NCBI GenBank assembly: GCA_030544235.1 | Contig: CM060463.1 | Location: forward strand, 10,205,690-10,269,689 | Length of the DNA stretch: 64,000 nucleotides | From: Lepturacanthus savala | Taxonomy: Eukaryota > Chordata > Actinopteri > Scombriformes > Trichiuridae | Reading direction: 5' to 3' | Position numbers and translations under genes: made by a program | In this document: piece by piece, positions 37,240 to 50,309 of the stretch | How the letters are laid out: each line of letters starts with the position of its first letter | Numbering within the stretch: position 1 is the first letter of the stretch | The notes under the pieces: generated by a model | Database searches by the model: none | What the model was told of the DNA's origin: nothing | The model's input: only the letters and a program-made list of their open reading frames with translations

Positions 37240-40200
37240 ATATATCAACCCCAGCATCACAGATTGAACAGGTGCTACATTATGCATCAATCCAGTCTTC
37301 AATCTCTCTCCTATCCGTATCAGTGATTACCATTTTGGCTCATCCAGGGCATGAGAACTGCACACAAACTGTCAAAACCTCAGGCTACCACAATAAGCTT
37401 TCATTAATGTGTACTGGAGCTCAGGGAAATGAGCAAATTGAATGAAGCTAAGTAATCAGGCCCACAGGTAATCAACTGCCCCCTGAATGCATCAGTGAAA
37501 ATAAAACATTCAGCATCTTATGAGAGAATGTGTCTGCTCCGCTGGCTACAGCAGATCATGTGATTTCTCCAACATACCTCCACTCCCAAAGCAATATATT
37601 CATGAAGTTCTGCAAGTTTTTTTTTCACTTATCTGGAGAGTTAATTCAATAAAATATACTGTGAAAGGACCTCAAGAAATAACTTTAAATTATATTAAAT
37701 AACCTGCGATGCAACTTTAAAGGAAACGTTAGATTTGGCTATAAACACATACACAAAAATACCTACAAATCATTTAATATAGGTTTTACTGAAGCATGTT
37801 GAAACTATTTTCATGTCTTTTCTTTCAAGACTCCACTAGCAGTGAAGTGAACACTCCAGAAACTGTTCTCCTGTTAAGCAATCTATTGAGTCATAGCACC
37901 CAGCCATAAAATAGCCATAGACTGTATAAATAATGGATGCTTAATGCTTGTACTACCATCTTTTTCTTTCTTTCATAAACAAAAGTGTATCTCCTGTGGA
38001 CATATTTGGATGAAAGTATGGAGCTGGGCACAAATTACGTTAAATGTAGACTACCAGTACCTAATCATTTTCAAAAGATGCACTAATATATTTGCAATTA
38101 TGAAATTGATGGTAAATTCCATTATGTTGTGAACAATTGTGTGGCAACTGATGACACATACTGAAAATCAATCAATGAAATCACTTTCTCTTCATTAAGG
38201 GGTGAAAATTTCAGCATCAAGTAAATTAACATTAGTTTTAACATTAAAAATAGCTTTTGACAAACAGTGCAAAACTAAAAGCCCCACAATAAATCAAATC
38301 CCTACCACCGACCTCTACACAATTTCACTCTAGAAACAAGACATTTGGTTGAGTGATGGACTCATTTTCTCTGTTTCTGTTACTATGGCAACCACACTAC
38401 ATAGGTCTACATTAATGAGGGCACTTGTGCTACAGTATGGGAGTGTGTGACACGGAGCTCTTTGGTGACACCACGTTAGTGACAGTGTGGCGTAGTAGAG
38501 TTAGAACAACTTCTAAACATCTAAAAATGTTACATTCCCATGGAAAAGACTAAAAGAGCCAAAAAAAGACACATACTGTCATACTGTCATTGACCTGTTG
38601 AGTCTAAATGTCAGCAGGAAAGCACAATGTAAAAACTATCTGCCACTGAAGTGTTGAATATTCCTTCTAATAAAAATCATATTACAATGACTGCTTATCT
38701 GTTTACTTTACTGTTCTCTCTAGGCATTAAAATGTGAGAGGAAACGGAAATCCCATAAGATCAGTAGTGCGCCTCTATGAACTATTTCCATTAATATAAG
38801 TGTTATTTTTAATTCTTGGAAATGAAACGCACATTTCTACGATGTTCTCTAATGAGAAAGCCGTCGGATTTATGGTTTAGTTAAAACTGTAACAGTGGAG
38901 GTACAGGACACAGGGGGAAAGTAAATTCTAAGGGGAAAAAAACAGCAAGTGAAGAATTGATGGCGTGCGTGAGTGCAGCCCTGCATCCACTTCGCCTGAC
39001 AAATGTTGGAGATTTCCAGCTGGTCCTGTCGTGAGCAGACTGTCTGATTTCCAGATTGAGGAGAGGTGGGTTCTTGTTTAAAAGAGAGCATGCATCACCT
39101 TGAAGCTGGAAGTGAACAGAGAGCTAAGACAGATTACAGAAGGGAGTCGGGGGAAGGAAGTAGAAAAGAAGGACGAGCCAGCACTACTGGAAAACAAGAT
39201 GTCCCAGGGAGCAGAGGTGGCAGGGTTTTTTTTTTTTTCCATTGTGTCGTCTTACACCAGCCTTTCCCTAACCACTGCTGGTTTCCTGGTTTCCTACACT
39301 TCCCAACAGACTGCTTCAGTCCCAAAAGACTGATGATTGCCTGAGTGAAAAGATGCACAGGTTAGATGCACTACAAAGATCTGAGTGAACTAATTAGGTC
39401 AAACGTGAAAGCTACAGTATAACAGAATGTCAAAGAGAAATAAATATCTGATGTTTTTTTTTACTGCTTTAATCATCAGAACTGTTTGTTTAGGAGAAGA
39501 GGAGACTTCTGTGAATCATTTACTGTAGCTACTGGTAAAAAAAAAATTCTGAAGCAATTGGGAGAAGCTGACTGCAATGAAGACTGAAACTCCATCTTTT
39601 GTTATTGATTTGATTGAAAGACCTATTCCTGTATTCTCAAAAGATCCATATTATTTTTTCACTTTGATATGAGGTTTTTTGTTGGCTTTTGATGTCAGCT
39701 TCATCTTTCCATTTTACCTTTTCCTTTACAAACAACAACTGGGGACACACTCCTGCTGGTTTGATTTTTTTGTTGTTTTTTTTTACATGTATGTTCACAC
39801 ACTACACGCTCTGCTGTAGGGTTCTTTTCTGGGCACCAGTTGTTGTTTGATAATAAATTGATCGTATTCCTGGTCACATCTGCCAACCACTGATGTGCGA
39901 TATTTTTATTGCAAAATGCAAAAACCATCTGCAGTATGTAAACAGATTCATTTTATTCTGCACGGTACTTGACATTACATCTGGGCCCTAATCCGTAATC
40001 CTTTGTTTTTGATGCATTTTGGAGAAGTATCTATCTTTTGTTTAATCTCATTTTACTTCCATTTATATGTAAATATTACAATACAACATTTAATGCATTT
40101 TTTTTCCATATGGCCGGTTTATTGATGCTTGTTTTGTTTCTTTATGGATCTTGTTTTAATGCCTGGCAGCAAACTGCTGCTTTTAATGAAAATATTCATA

Positions 40201-41115
40201 AATTTCAATCTCATGTCATCTCTCATTTTACACCAAATCACACATTGAGAAATCTATTAGAAAGATAACAGTAACTCCAATAAACAAAAATGCAATTGAG
40301 CCACAAACCTCATTCTGGGGTAATGTAGGAAATCACTACAGGTTGGAAAATGTGCGCACAATATCAGTTCTAATTTAAACATCTGACCAGCTGATCTAAT
40401 GATAAAATGAAAACACTCTAACATAGTATCAAACCTGGCACCATCCGCCCAGAGCCACTGTTTGCTCTACATCCTTCCCCCCTCAGGTGCGGGAAAAGGG
40501 ATATTATGTGACAAGAGGCTGCAGAGCATTTATAATTGAACAGCTATAGTAACACCAGCGTTTCCCCATAGCAGCAGCAGAGAGATTAAAAAAATGAATG
40601 GCAGTGAAGATAATCTCACTATTCCTGTGAGACAGGCTGATGCAACAGGTTGTCAAAATGAAATATAGAGAGAAGACTGGAATGCAGAAGAAAGGTAGAT
40701 GAATACTGATGGGGGAAACATTTCAATGTAGGATGTTTGATTTGTATCACCTACAGTAACAAAATACACAGATAACCTTGTGTTTTGAATATGATGCTCC
40801 TTTAAACTACACAGTGAGTGATTATACTCTATGATTACTGTAAGGTAACTGATTATTTATCACATAAATTAAGATTTCTCATGGTTCAAAAACACAATCC
40901 AGAGAAATGCACACAGCCCATATTCAGAAACTGTACCTTTAAATGTGTCATCAAGATTCATGAAGTTGTGATGTCATAATTACACAGTCCCTCCCCCAAC
41001 TTATATTATAGAGAGACACAAAATGGCCCATTCTTTTTAGAACTCTAGATAAAAGCTTAAGAGATATGATTTTCGGTGCTTAAAACCACAAATATATCTT
41101 GTTATGGATATCAAA
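37240..41115. other. Gene-free stretch, probable gpr22 leader intron
   Basis: No gene or strong exon candidate. AT-rich, with short open frames only. If the 46.2-46.45 kb exon is the gpr22 first exon, this is part of a leader intron of about 9 kb. Confidence 0.45.
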
Positions 41116-41120
41116 CCAAA

Positions 41121-42140
41121 ACCCATCCTGGAGCTGCCACCTTATCATGGTGGAGGGGTGTGCATGTACCAGTGATCCCAGGAGCTTTGTTATCAGGTGG
41201 GTCTGGTTGGGTCACCCATGGCTATCAGGCACCTCAGTGAGAAACCAGACAAAACGCAGCTCAAAACCCCTGATGATGTGATGAGGAAGAATGTTGGAGC
41301 CCAGTTATCCTCACCAGCTCACTTAGCCTCCCTGGCAAGGTGTATTTGGGTGCCCTCAAATCCAGGAGGAGCAAAGCAGCTTTTGTACTGGTCGTGGAAC
41401 TGTGGACCAGCTTGATACCCTTAGCTTGGGACAGTGCATGGGAGTTAGCCCAACCAGTTTTGTTGATTTGGAAAAGCCATTTGACTATATCCTTTGGGGA
41501 GCCCTGTGGAGGGTGGTCCAGGAGTATGGGGTACCTGACCCGTTGGTACAGGTCGTCCGGTCCCCGTACACCTGCTGTCAGAGCTTGGTCTGTAAGATGG
41601 ACTTGTTTCCAGTGGGAGTTAGACTTTGCCAGGGCTGCCCTTTGTCAATGATTCTGTTTATAACCTTTATGGACAGAATTTCTCGGTGCAGCCAGGGAGT
41701 TGAGGGGCTGCGATTCGCTGCCGTCAGGATTGGGTCACTGCTTTTTGCAGATGATATGATCCTGCTGGCTTTATCAGACCATGACCTTCAGCTCTCGCCG
41801 CGGTTGGGATGAAAATCATTACCTCCAAATATAAGGCTATGGTTCTCAGATGGAAAAGGGTGCAGTGCAACCTTCAGGTCGGGAATGAGATCCTGCCTCA
41901 AGTGGAGGAGTTCAAGTATCTCTGGTTCACAAGTGAGTTCACAAGGTATTCCTGGCATGCCAGAGAAGACCCAGGACAAGCTGGAGAGACTATGTCTCTC
42001 AGCTGGCCTGGTAACGCCTTGAGGTTCCCCTGGAAGAGCTGGATGTAGTGGCCAGGGAGAGGGAAGTCTGGGTCTTTCTACTTGGGCTGCTGCGCCGACT
42101 CGACCCGGACTAGCAGAAGAAGGTGGATGGGTAGATAACA
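41121..42140 (+). mobile_element. LINE relic (Rex/L2-like non-LTR retrotransposon), internally deleted
   Basis: A reverse-transcriptase fragment is readable in the plus frame from 41402: VDLEKPFDYILWGALWRVV, then GCPLSMILFITFMDRIS and the catalytic LLFADDMILLA. The frame breaks near 41812 and continues in another frame with LPQVEEFKYLWFTSE. It then jumps across a large deletion to a terminal remnant (AREDPGQAGETMSLSW) and a GATGGGTAGAT tail. The 5' part (GGAGCTGCCACCTTATCATG) is the leader I associate with these fish LINEs. It is a dead, frameshifted copy. Confidence 0.85.
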
Positions 42141-43082
42141 AACTTTCAAATAAAACCCAGGAAAAGTGCACACGGGACCTTTAAGTGAAAAGCAATGTAA
42201 AGTCCAATTATTGGTCAACTACAATACTTTATACATTAATTTCATTAGTTATTTGATTTCTTAGGTTTAGATTATTTTGTTTCAAAAAACTATTTTAGAT
42301 AAATGTCATCTACATCTGGTGTTTATTCAGAATTTAGAGTCACATACAGAATGTTGTCAAATATAGCATCAATGTGCAAATATATTCACATATTTATGTT
42401 CTCATATTCACTGTTCACTCCATATTTCATAGCGTTACAGAGTTGAAGTAGTTTGAAGACAATCAGTTTTTCTTCATTAAAATGCAAAGTTATGCAGCAA
42501 GATGCTGGGAAGCTGTGGGGAAAGCATAAAGTTTCTGTCATGGCCTGTCGAAAGAGTCACACTGTGGTGCCATGACAGAAATATGTAGTGCATCTGTAAT
42601 GGGATTACTTCAATCCTATAGAAATACTTTAAGGTGATTTTTGCCTGCAATAGTATAAAAGAGAAGGCTGCACTCCTCGCCTGGAGACTCAGGTAATCTG
42701 AGCATTTCCCCTTTGTGCCAAAAAGGCAGCTTCAATCACTTGTCAGCTTGTGCTGTTTCTAGGCATTACTTAGGACAAAGCTGTGCACAAGAATAGAAAT
42801 GACAATATTCAAGAGTCTGCAGTGTGAGGGGGTGAACAACTACACAGAGCATGTACTCTCGTTCTGCTTTGTGTGTGAGTGTGTGTGAGTGTGTGCATGT
42901 ATGCGAGGGTAAGTAGATTCCCTATTGAGACATCAAGCTCATGGAGCTCTCTCTCCAGTCACCACATTATGATAGAGACAGGTTGTCATGTGAAGGTAAA
43001 ACACTTGCAGACCACTGCTCATCCTCGGCACAGTTGGGAAGGGAGGGAAACACACACAACGCATCACTACAGTCGTGCAGGA

Positions 43083-43112
43083 CCACACACACACACACAC
43101 ACACATACACAC
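43083..43112 (+). repeat. (CA)n microsatellite, interrupted
   Basis: CA run with one CATA interruption. Confidence 0.9.
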
Positions 43113-43802
43113 ACAGAATTTGTTGTACAACAGGGCACCCACTGAGTCTCAGAATACAACACAGACAAAATCCTAAAATATAGTCAAACAAATATGAAAT
43201 ATTTATATTGGTATAAATATGCATTTTCTTCAATACAACAACCATGTTAACATGTACCACAGCTACTTATAATTTAAATAATAAATACCATAATAACAGT
43301 TAGGTGGTTTCAATTGCAATGCACCTTCTAAAAAGTTCTGTCAGTGAGTCAATTCTGGTCATGGAAATAAAAAATATGAAACATGATATCACAGGTTAAG
43401 AGACAATTTGACATTATGAACACGTTCATAAACATTTGGTCTTTTTACTTGTATACATAGAGTAACGTTAGAATTTGGATTTTCTGGCTTCCTTCTTTTA
43501 GTGTTTAAATATTGATTATCCGTCTAGCTCTTTTTTTGTCTTCACTATTTCCAGCTAAACTAAATACAATTTCTGTTTCTACCTTCTAAACACTCTTCAC
43601 CAGCTAGTTGTGTACTCTGCCTGTCTGGTGCTGAACAGGTAATGTGCAGCGGATCATAAAACTAAAACAATGACCCTCACATTGACCCCTATGACTCCTA
43701 GGATGGAAATAGTATTAATATTCAATATATTTGAAAGCCACTTCTACCAAATCCAACTTTTAACTTGCCATTCCATGTAACAGGTATATGTCACATGATG
43801 AC

Positions 43803-43805
<3 letters not shown>

Positions 43806-43848
<43 letters not shown>
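43806..43848 (+). repeat. (CA)n microsatellite
   Basis: Uninterrupted CA run of about 21 units. Confidence 0.95.
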
Positions 43849-43849
<1 letters not shown>

Positions 43850-46227
43850 CCTCCACACAACCTCTTAACCCTCACTGCTGGGGTTGCAAATCTGCTCCAT
43901 TCTGATTAGATTATTGACCTCCTGCCCAGCGTTTTTACAGCCCTTAATTGTGGCTGTTGTCAAAGCTGCGTCCTTACTTTCGATGCAGAAATCCAATTAT
44001 CATTTCTGTCCAAGTCATAAATATTTGGACTCATTTCATAATGGAGAAGAGGAGCAGCTGGAAGCAGCAAGAAGGGCGGCATGAAATATGAAGAAATACC
44101 GGGACTGTTCTGAGGGGAAATATGGGATGGAAGATGAGGGAGAGCAAAACTCTGCTTTGCTTGAGAACTTCATTAGAGATTACTTGCACACGCAGTGAGT
44201 GAGTGCACATATGGGGAGCCATTCAATAATACACTGGGAACGCTGGTATTGGGAAACAAATCAATTATTCAGGCAGACTCTCCGAATGGTAGATAGGAAA
44301 TTCAGGTTGGAGAAAAGCATCCAAGGCCCTCACTAAAGGCCTTTTTGTTGTCCTGTCCCCTGAATAATTTATCACTGAGCTGAAATATGGACCTGAAATA
44401 GCCAGCCATTAAAAACCTAAGATGGGAAAAGGAGCAGAGAGGAAGAGAAAAGGCACAACGCAACTGACAGATTGTGGACAGAAGGCCACTTGGTGAAAAA
44501 TGATGATGTTACTTAACTGCATAAGGAGGCAATTAGAAGACAATTAATCCATTTGATGAGATGACAGCAAGATAGAGAGAGGACACACACACACACACGC
44601 ATGCACGTTTCCTGTCGTCATGTGTCCAGCAGGATTTAGTTTCTCTGCTTCATGTTCATAATCAAAGCCATGGTGACAAAGCTCAGATCCGTTCATCGCT
44701 TTCATCAGGACTTTTCTGTCTTTGCTCTCCTCCACCCCGCTGCAGCCAAACTCTCCCTTCTTCATTACTCCTCACCTCGCCTGCTGCGACTTACCGCTTT
44801 TTGTTGCCACTCTTACACTATTCATTTTGTCCTCTGTAAATCTGTCTTTTAACTTATTTTGTTTTGCTGCCTGTGACAAACCTCTGACAAATAAATTGCG
44901 CTTGGCAGCATGCGGATTGTGTAAAAGAGAACATCTCAGTTATTTGATTCTGTCAGGGCTGATTGCAGTTATGAGAGGCTGAGTAGAAAATGTCCCATCT
45001 GACAAAACACTCAAATCTATCCCGTTTGTCTTACTGGCGTTGCAATCAACAGGCTTTACAAAACAACACAGTGGAATAAATGCATAAGTAATGAATGCAG
45101 ATAACTAACTGCAACTCTGTTATTTTCTATGTATATGCCAATTGTTTTCTCAATTTGTCATTTCAGTGCACAAATGAAAAAAAAAATGCCTATAACTCAT
45201 CTTGTCTTTAAATTTCTTCTAATTCACATTTTTTGGCATTTTGCTTTCAGAAGTACTTCAACTATTTACTGCATAATGATACATTTCACAAAATATTAAC
45301 TGTGATCAATCCATAAATTTGGATGAAATGAGTTGCAGGAGGCAAGATCAATCAATTCTCAATCCATTTTAATTTACCACAAATAATCACAGTGTAATCA
45401 TAGTGAAATTCAATATTTATATTGATCCGAGAGTTTAACCACTGAGTTGTGATTAAAATATACATTCCATAATTCTGCACCAATGGACCCCGAGGGGCAG
45501 TGGGAAAAGATAACTCATGTGGTATTTTTTTCCACATAGGTTGTGACATGCACACGCACGCGCGCACGCGCACCACAAAACACAAACGCGGAACATCGCA
45601 AACACATGCATGTAAACAGACGAGCCCACTTTGATATACAGCGGAGATGTTTCCAGCGGGCTGCGGAGAGGACTCCCTCAGGAGCGTGGGAGAAAAACAC
45701 AGCCTCAGAACCCGTAACTGTGTCAAGTAGCAACTCCCACATACAGCCTGAGTATTCTAATGAAACCCAGATCCCTCTGCCAAATCGATATTTCGTGAAG
45801 CTTGTGCAGCCAAAGAGAACCCAGAGCTTCGCGCTGTATGAACCGCAAGGCGATGGCACAAATAGAAATCAGCCCGGATCAAATACATATATAAAGTTGT
45901 TTGTTGCCTGATAATATAAAAGGCATCAACTGAACTAGTTTCCTCCAGTTTACAGAGATGTTTTGTTAAATATCCATTCTACAGGTTATACATTTGGATT
46001 GAAATTACGCTGCGTAAAAGTTCAATTATGTGCATTTTAAAAGTTAAGCACGTGCTTCAATATGGAAAATTGAACTGAACGCTCCTTTCGTACCGAAGTG
46101 AAAAATCCGCCGTTTTTAATTGGCAATTGAACTGGATTGGTGGAAGAGACTGTACCTGCGCGCAATTTTACATTCAAATGCCACGTTTGGCACGATCGAG
46201 TCAGAAGCAGAAAAACTGCACTCTTAC

Positions 46228-46450
46228 CTCTTGAGTCGGAGCAGTGCGCTCAGCGATCCATGTCCGCAACCTGTGTGTTGATGGGAATAGTCCCTTCAGT
46301 CCTGTGGAGCAGCAGAGAACAAGCTCATCATCATCATCAGCAGCAGCAGCAGAAGCTTCACCAGGGGCCACTGAGAACAGAGCAGCTCAGTGGAAGAACC
46401 AGAGCTGCACCAGAGCTCAGGCTCCTGACTCTGTAGTCAGGATGCCTTCA
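46228..46450 (-). other. Candidate non-coding first exon (perhaps of gpr22)
   Basis: On the minus strand a consensus donor (CTCAAGAG|GTAAGAGT) ends a GC-richer segment with only short ATG-initiated frames, as expected of a 5' UTR exon. The next strong minus-strand acceptor that leads into a recognised gene is the one at 37052 in the gpr22 leader, so this could be gpr22 exon 1. The left limit (46450) is a guess, and linkage to gpr22 is inference. Confidence 0.35.
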
Positions 46451-46459
46451 ACTGACTGA

Positions 46460-47580
46460 AGTAGAAGGGAGGTGCCAAATCCACTATCAAGATCATTCAG
46501 ATAGCATCACATTCATAGCCCCTAACTAGTCTGTGCTGTGGTCTTTGTATTTAGGGTACAAATTTACAGATTTTTTGTAGTCGAAATGGAAATTCTCATG
46601 AATAAATTCACAATTTTGTATGTTTCTTAAAAAACTATCATTACAAGTATAGGTCCGGTTCCTAGCCGTGTGCAGACAAACTTCCATCACCAGGATATAT
46701 ATGTACTGACGTGGCTTGTCTTGTGTTAAAGTCTCATGTTTACTTAATGATTTTAGTTTACTTTGGAGCCGATTGTGTCAAATGACCGCACAAGCCTACA
46801 GTTATGCCTACAGCATACAGTCTATCATTTTTAACTAGTGCTAAAGTCCTGAAACGTCAGACGTCAAATCAGTGAAAGTTAAAGACTTTCACATAAAGAT
46901 ATCTTACTTTAAAATAAACCTTCAATAACAATTTGTGTCTGGTATGATTTTCCGCAAACAAATTCAATTATCTTGTTAAAATACTGAAAAATGAAATGTC
47001 CTTCTTCTCCCGCATTAACATTTGATATTAATATGCAAATATTTTTCATGTCTAAAGGTGAACTGCTGGCCACGGAATGTCTCCTGCTTCATTGTAAAGT
47101 CTGTCTCCGTGTTTGTGCTCTGGAGGCTTCAAGTTTAAACATTACATTCAAACATCCAACTAAAGGAACAAGAATAAAAACACATTTTGAGTGGAGGAAG
47201 AGTTTAAGGCGTAAGTCATTCACATAATTTAGCAGTGCCTTGTCAACGGTAACACAAACCAGGTTGAACAATCCTGCACAGAGTACACAAGCAGCCCATA
47301 ACAGGCAGTTGTTGAAAAGAAGGTAGTTTGTCCCAAAAAGAAACAGTACGGACTGACTGTAGGAAGGTTTACTGTTATTTAAGCCTATTTTATTGCAGCT
47401 TTTTCTGACTGAGTAACCCATGGCCTATATTTATCCTGTTATTGACAATCTCAACAGTTATTGATCTCAATAGACAAAAAGAATATGGCAACAAGTGAAA
47501 ATTAAATTAAATTAAAGATTAAATTCCCAGACTGGTAAGTAGCTGATAATGAAATGTGAAATATTTGTGTTAAAATGGTT
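46460..47580. other. No feature seen
   Basis: AT-rich sequence without a recognisable gene or repeat. Short open frames at plus 46991-47227 and minus 47089-47421 overlap on opposite strands and match nothing I know. Confidence 0.4.
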
Positions 47581-47589
47581 GTTGCTACT

Positions 47590-48350
47590 GATGGAGGAAC
47601 CTGAGGACCTCACACGTACAGAGGAGCTGGTGTTTAGACTTTAATAGAGATTGGGGGGGAGGTGTCATCAGACATCAGTCCCCAAGGTGCTCAGAACAAT
47701 ATGTAGAAGGTATTAGCTGCTATTTCTCCTCAACATCTATCGGTCTCAATGGTGAAACCTAACAGGTTTAGGTTGGAACATGGCAAACTTTATCATCCAT
47801 AACCCCGACAATACAGAGTCGAGCCCAGGAGGAGGAGTCGCAGTCCCAGTCCCAGTCACGGTTCTCTGTGCTTTAGAGCATTCACCCACTCAGAAATACA
47901 TAGAGACTGTCTGTCCCTCGACAATTTAATTTATTTAACTCCTCTATATCAAACAACGGGAGATGAGTTACACATAGTAACTGTAAAATCAGCATCAACA
48001 CAGCTAAACTGCAGCAGGATGTAGACTTTTAAACATTAGATCTCTGTCATCCAAAAGCTGTATAAATAAATGATCTGATATCAGATTATAATATTGATTT
48101 ATTCTGTTTTACTGAAACCTGGCTGCATCATGAGGAATATGTTAGCCTGAATAATTCAACTCCTCCCATTCATGTGAACACTCATATTCCTTGAGACACT
48201 GGCCGAGGTGGTGGAGTTGTATTTGTAGTGTTATTCTATCTAATGTCATACGGATGGAAGAGGGATCCTCCTCTGTTACTCTTCCTGACATTTTTCCAGT
48301 TTTTTTTTTTTTTTTAAGGAGTTTTTCCTTGTTCAGTGGGAGGGTCTAAA
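47590..48350 (+). mobile_element. LINE relic: endonuclease fragment joined to 3' UTR
   Basis: With stops and shifts, the plus strand reads the apurinic-endonuclease hallmark CFTETWLHHEEYVSLNNST, then HVNTHIP and DTGRGGGVV (48080-48220). Within about 40 bases this is followed by GAGGGATCCTCCTCTGTTAC and AAGGAGTTTTTCCTTGTTC, which I know as the 3' end of fish L2-type LINEs. The reverse transcriptase in between is missing, so the copy is internally deleted. The left edge is uncertain. Confidence 0.7.
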
Positions 48351-48535
48351 GAAAGGGGAAGTTGTGTTGTACAAACTCAGTAGACCAATATCTTTCAGTG
48401 AGTGGAGACGCTATACGCCTGCTATAGATCTCCCAACTAAAAATGCCAAAGTCTTTCCTTATAACCCATTCATGAGTCATCCTTACTTTGAAAATGTACT
48501 TTGTGCAACTTCTGCAAATCTGTCTTCTCTTGCGC

Positions 48536-48730
48536 CAGGAGTATGTAACCCTGGTCGTAGAGGACCCGTGGGTGCAGGTTTTTGTTCCAGCCAAGCAGTT
48601 ACACGACTGATTCTACTAATGAACCATTAGAGCCCTTGCTTAGAACCTTCATTAATACAATCAGGTGTGTTACTGCTTTATTGGAACAAAAACCTACACC
48701 CACTGTGGCTCTCTAGGACCCTGTCTTGGT
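48536..48730. mobile_element. hAT-like MITE with long inverted ends
   Basis: The left end has GGGTGCAGGTTTTTGTTCCA. The right end, reverse complemented, has GGGTGTAGGTTTTTGTTCCA, and the outer parts (CAGGAGTATGTAACCCTGG versus CAGGGTCCTAGAGAGCC) are related but diverged. Total about 195 bases, no coding capacity. Target duplication was not resolved. Confidence 0.6.
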
Positions 48731-48739
48731 CTAATAACT

Positions 48740-50090
48740 GCAGTATTCTTCTGTTTGTTGAGATGGTGCTAGCATGTCTGAGTCCTGTATGAAGAGTCGA
48801 TATCACAGAAAAGCCAGAAATAAGACCAAATATTGTTTTGGATTTGTCTGCGTTCTTAAAATGAAGTAAAACTATAAATCATTTATATACTATAAATGAG
48901 GTAAGTAATTATTCATATTGTCATTACCGACTGCATAATCATCTATTCTTTGACACATTTTCTCATCATACAGGGGCCACTCGTTAATATGGCGATATGG
49001 GTGATGCCCACTCTGAGCCACTGCCTTTTTATTTTACCTAAATTTTTTTTATCATTATGTTTTAGATTGCCAGCCTCAGAATGAAAATCCCCCTGTTGAG
49101 CATCATAGACGAATCAGCTACGGCTTTGTTCTGGACCGAGTTTCAGAATGACATTCTGTGGGTCTATGGTCAAAATTACTCCAGCTGCTCTCTCTGCTGC
49201 CCAAGCTCCTGCATGGAACTCTTCTGCTGAATAGGATCAGCCAGGCCAAAATTAAACATCAAGTGTCTATAAAAAGAGGGAAAACCAGTATAAGTGAGTA
49301 AATTAAATGGATCTAACTGCACTAACTGAACCACCCTTGCCAAGAAAACAACTTAGCTGAAAAAAATAAGTCAGTACTGCACCAAAGGACATTTTATAAT
49401 TTATGCTGCACAGCTTTTTGTCCAAATAAAATGATGATTTGCTAGGAACAGTATTGCGTATGTACTGTAAAGAATAGAAAAGCACCACAGGATATTTACA
49501 GTTTTACATGTACACTTGTACCTTTTGTGCTACAAAATAAAATGGTACTAATCCTTTTCAAAAACAAAAATCCTTGTCTTAGTGGTTCCTGGTGATATTA
49601 CTATGTGAGGTGAGGGAAGAAGTAATTGCACGAAGCAATGTGACAATGTCAAGTTATAGATTTGTTTTGGTTTATCTTCTAATCGAATCATTCACCTGCT
49701 TATTGACATTGAAAGTCAGAAACTGAACATGGTGTTCTGGAAGTTGTAATTAAAGAAGTTCCAGTTGGATAAAGATACAATCTGTCAGAGAAACAGAAGT
49801 CAAGTACAAGCCTGGTCTGGTCTGGAAGGAGGTAGCAGCTACATTGATCTCAGGGAGATTACTCTTAACGTCTAAATGATTTGTGTTCAGCCTGGCGACA
49901 CTACAGAGGAGGTCAGACCACCTCAGAATGAACAGGTGGTCTGATTTTACAGTTTTGATAAATTGAGACCTGAACATTTACTCTAAAAAGGTGCTTTTAA
50001 AGACCCCTTTAACTGTCACATACCTGTCGTTGAATAAAACTCATCCCTTTGTTGTGTACTAAGATCACTAGGGACAGCGCTATATATGCT
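48740..50090. other. No feature seen
   Basis: AT-rich stretch between two MITEs. No recognisable gene. A few open frames (for example minus 49303-49488) lack any support. Confidence 0.4.
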
Positions 50091-50101
50091 ATACTCTAGA
50101 G

Positions 50102-50297
50102 CAGGGGTCACCAACCCTCCTGCTCCTGGAGAGCTACCATCCTGCATGTTTTAGGGTTCTACCCCCCTACAACACACCTGAATTTAATTATCAACTCATC
50201 AAGTAGCTGAAGCTTGTTAAGGACCTGTTAATGGAGTGAAGAGAGTCCTAAAACTAGCAGGATAGTAGCTATCCAGGTGCAGAGTTGGTGTTCCCTG
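50102..50297. mobile_element. hAT-superfamily MITE with intact 8-bp target duplication
   Basis: Terminal inverted repeats CAGGGGTCACCAACCCT (left) and AGAGTTGGTGTTCCCTG (right, complementary with mismatches) enclose 196 bases. The element is flanked on both sides by the identical octamer CTCTAGAG (50094-50101 and 50298-50305), an 8-bp duplication as hAT transposases make. Because the octamer is itself palindromic, it could be read as part of the inverted repeat, but CAGGG ends are typical for hAT elements. Confidence 0.85.
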
Positions 50298-50309
50298 CTC
50301 TAGAGAAAG

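Larger units (their letters stand above)
42180..46200. other. Gene-free stretch with CA repeats and a CpG-richer patch
   Basis: No recognisable gene. Two CA microsatellites are listed separately. From about 45540 to 45700 CpG becomes more frequent (CACGCACGCGCGCACGCGCA), which may mark the region upstream or downstream of the exon at 46228. Confidence 0.45.

Noticed and set aside
46137..46436. Plus-strand frame with His and Gln runs
   Set aside because: The runs come from a short CAT/CAG repeat. The minus strand offers a better reading as a 5' exon with a consensus donor.
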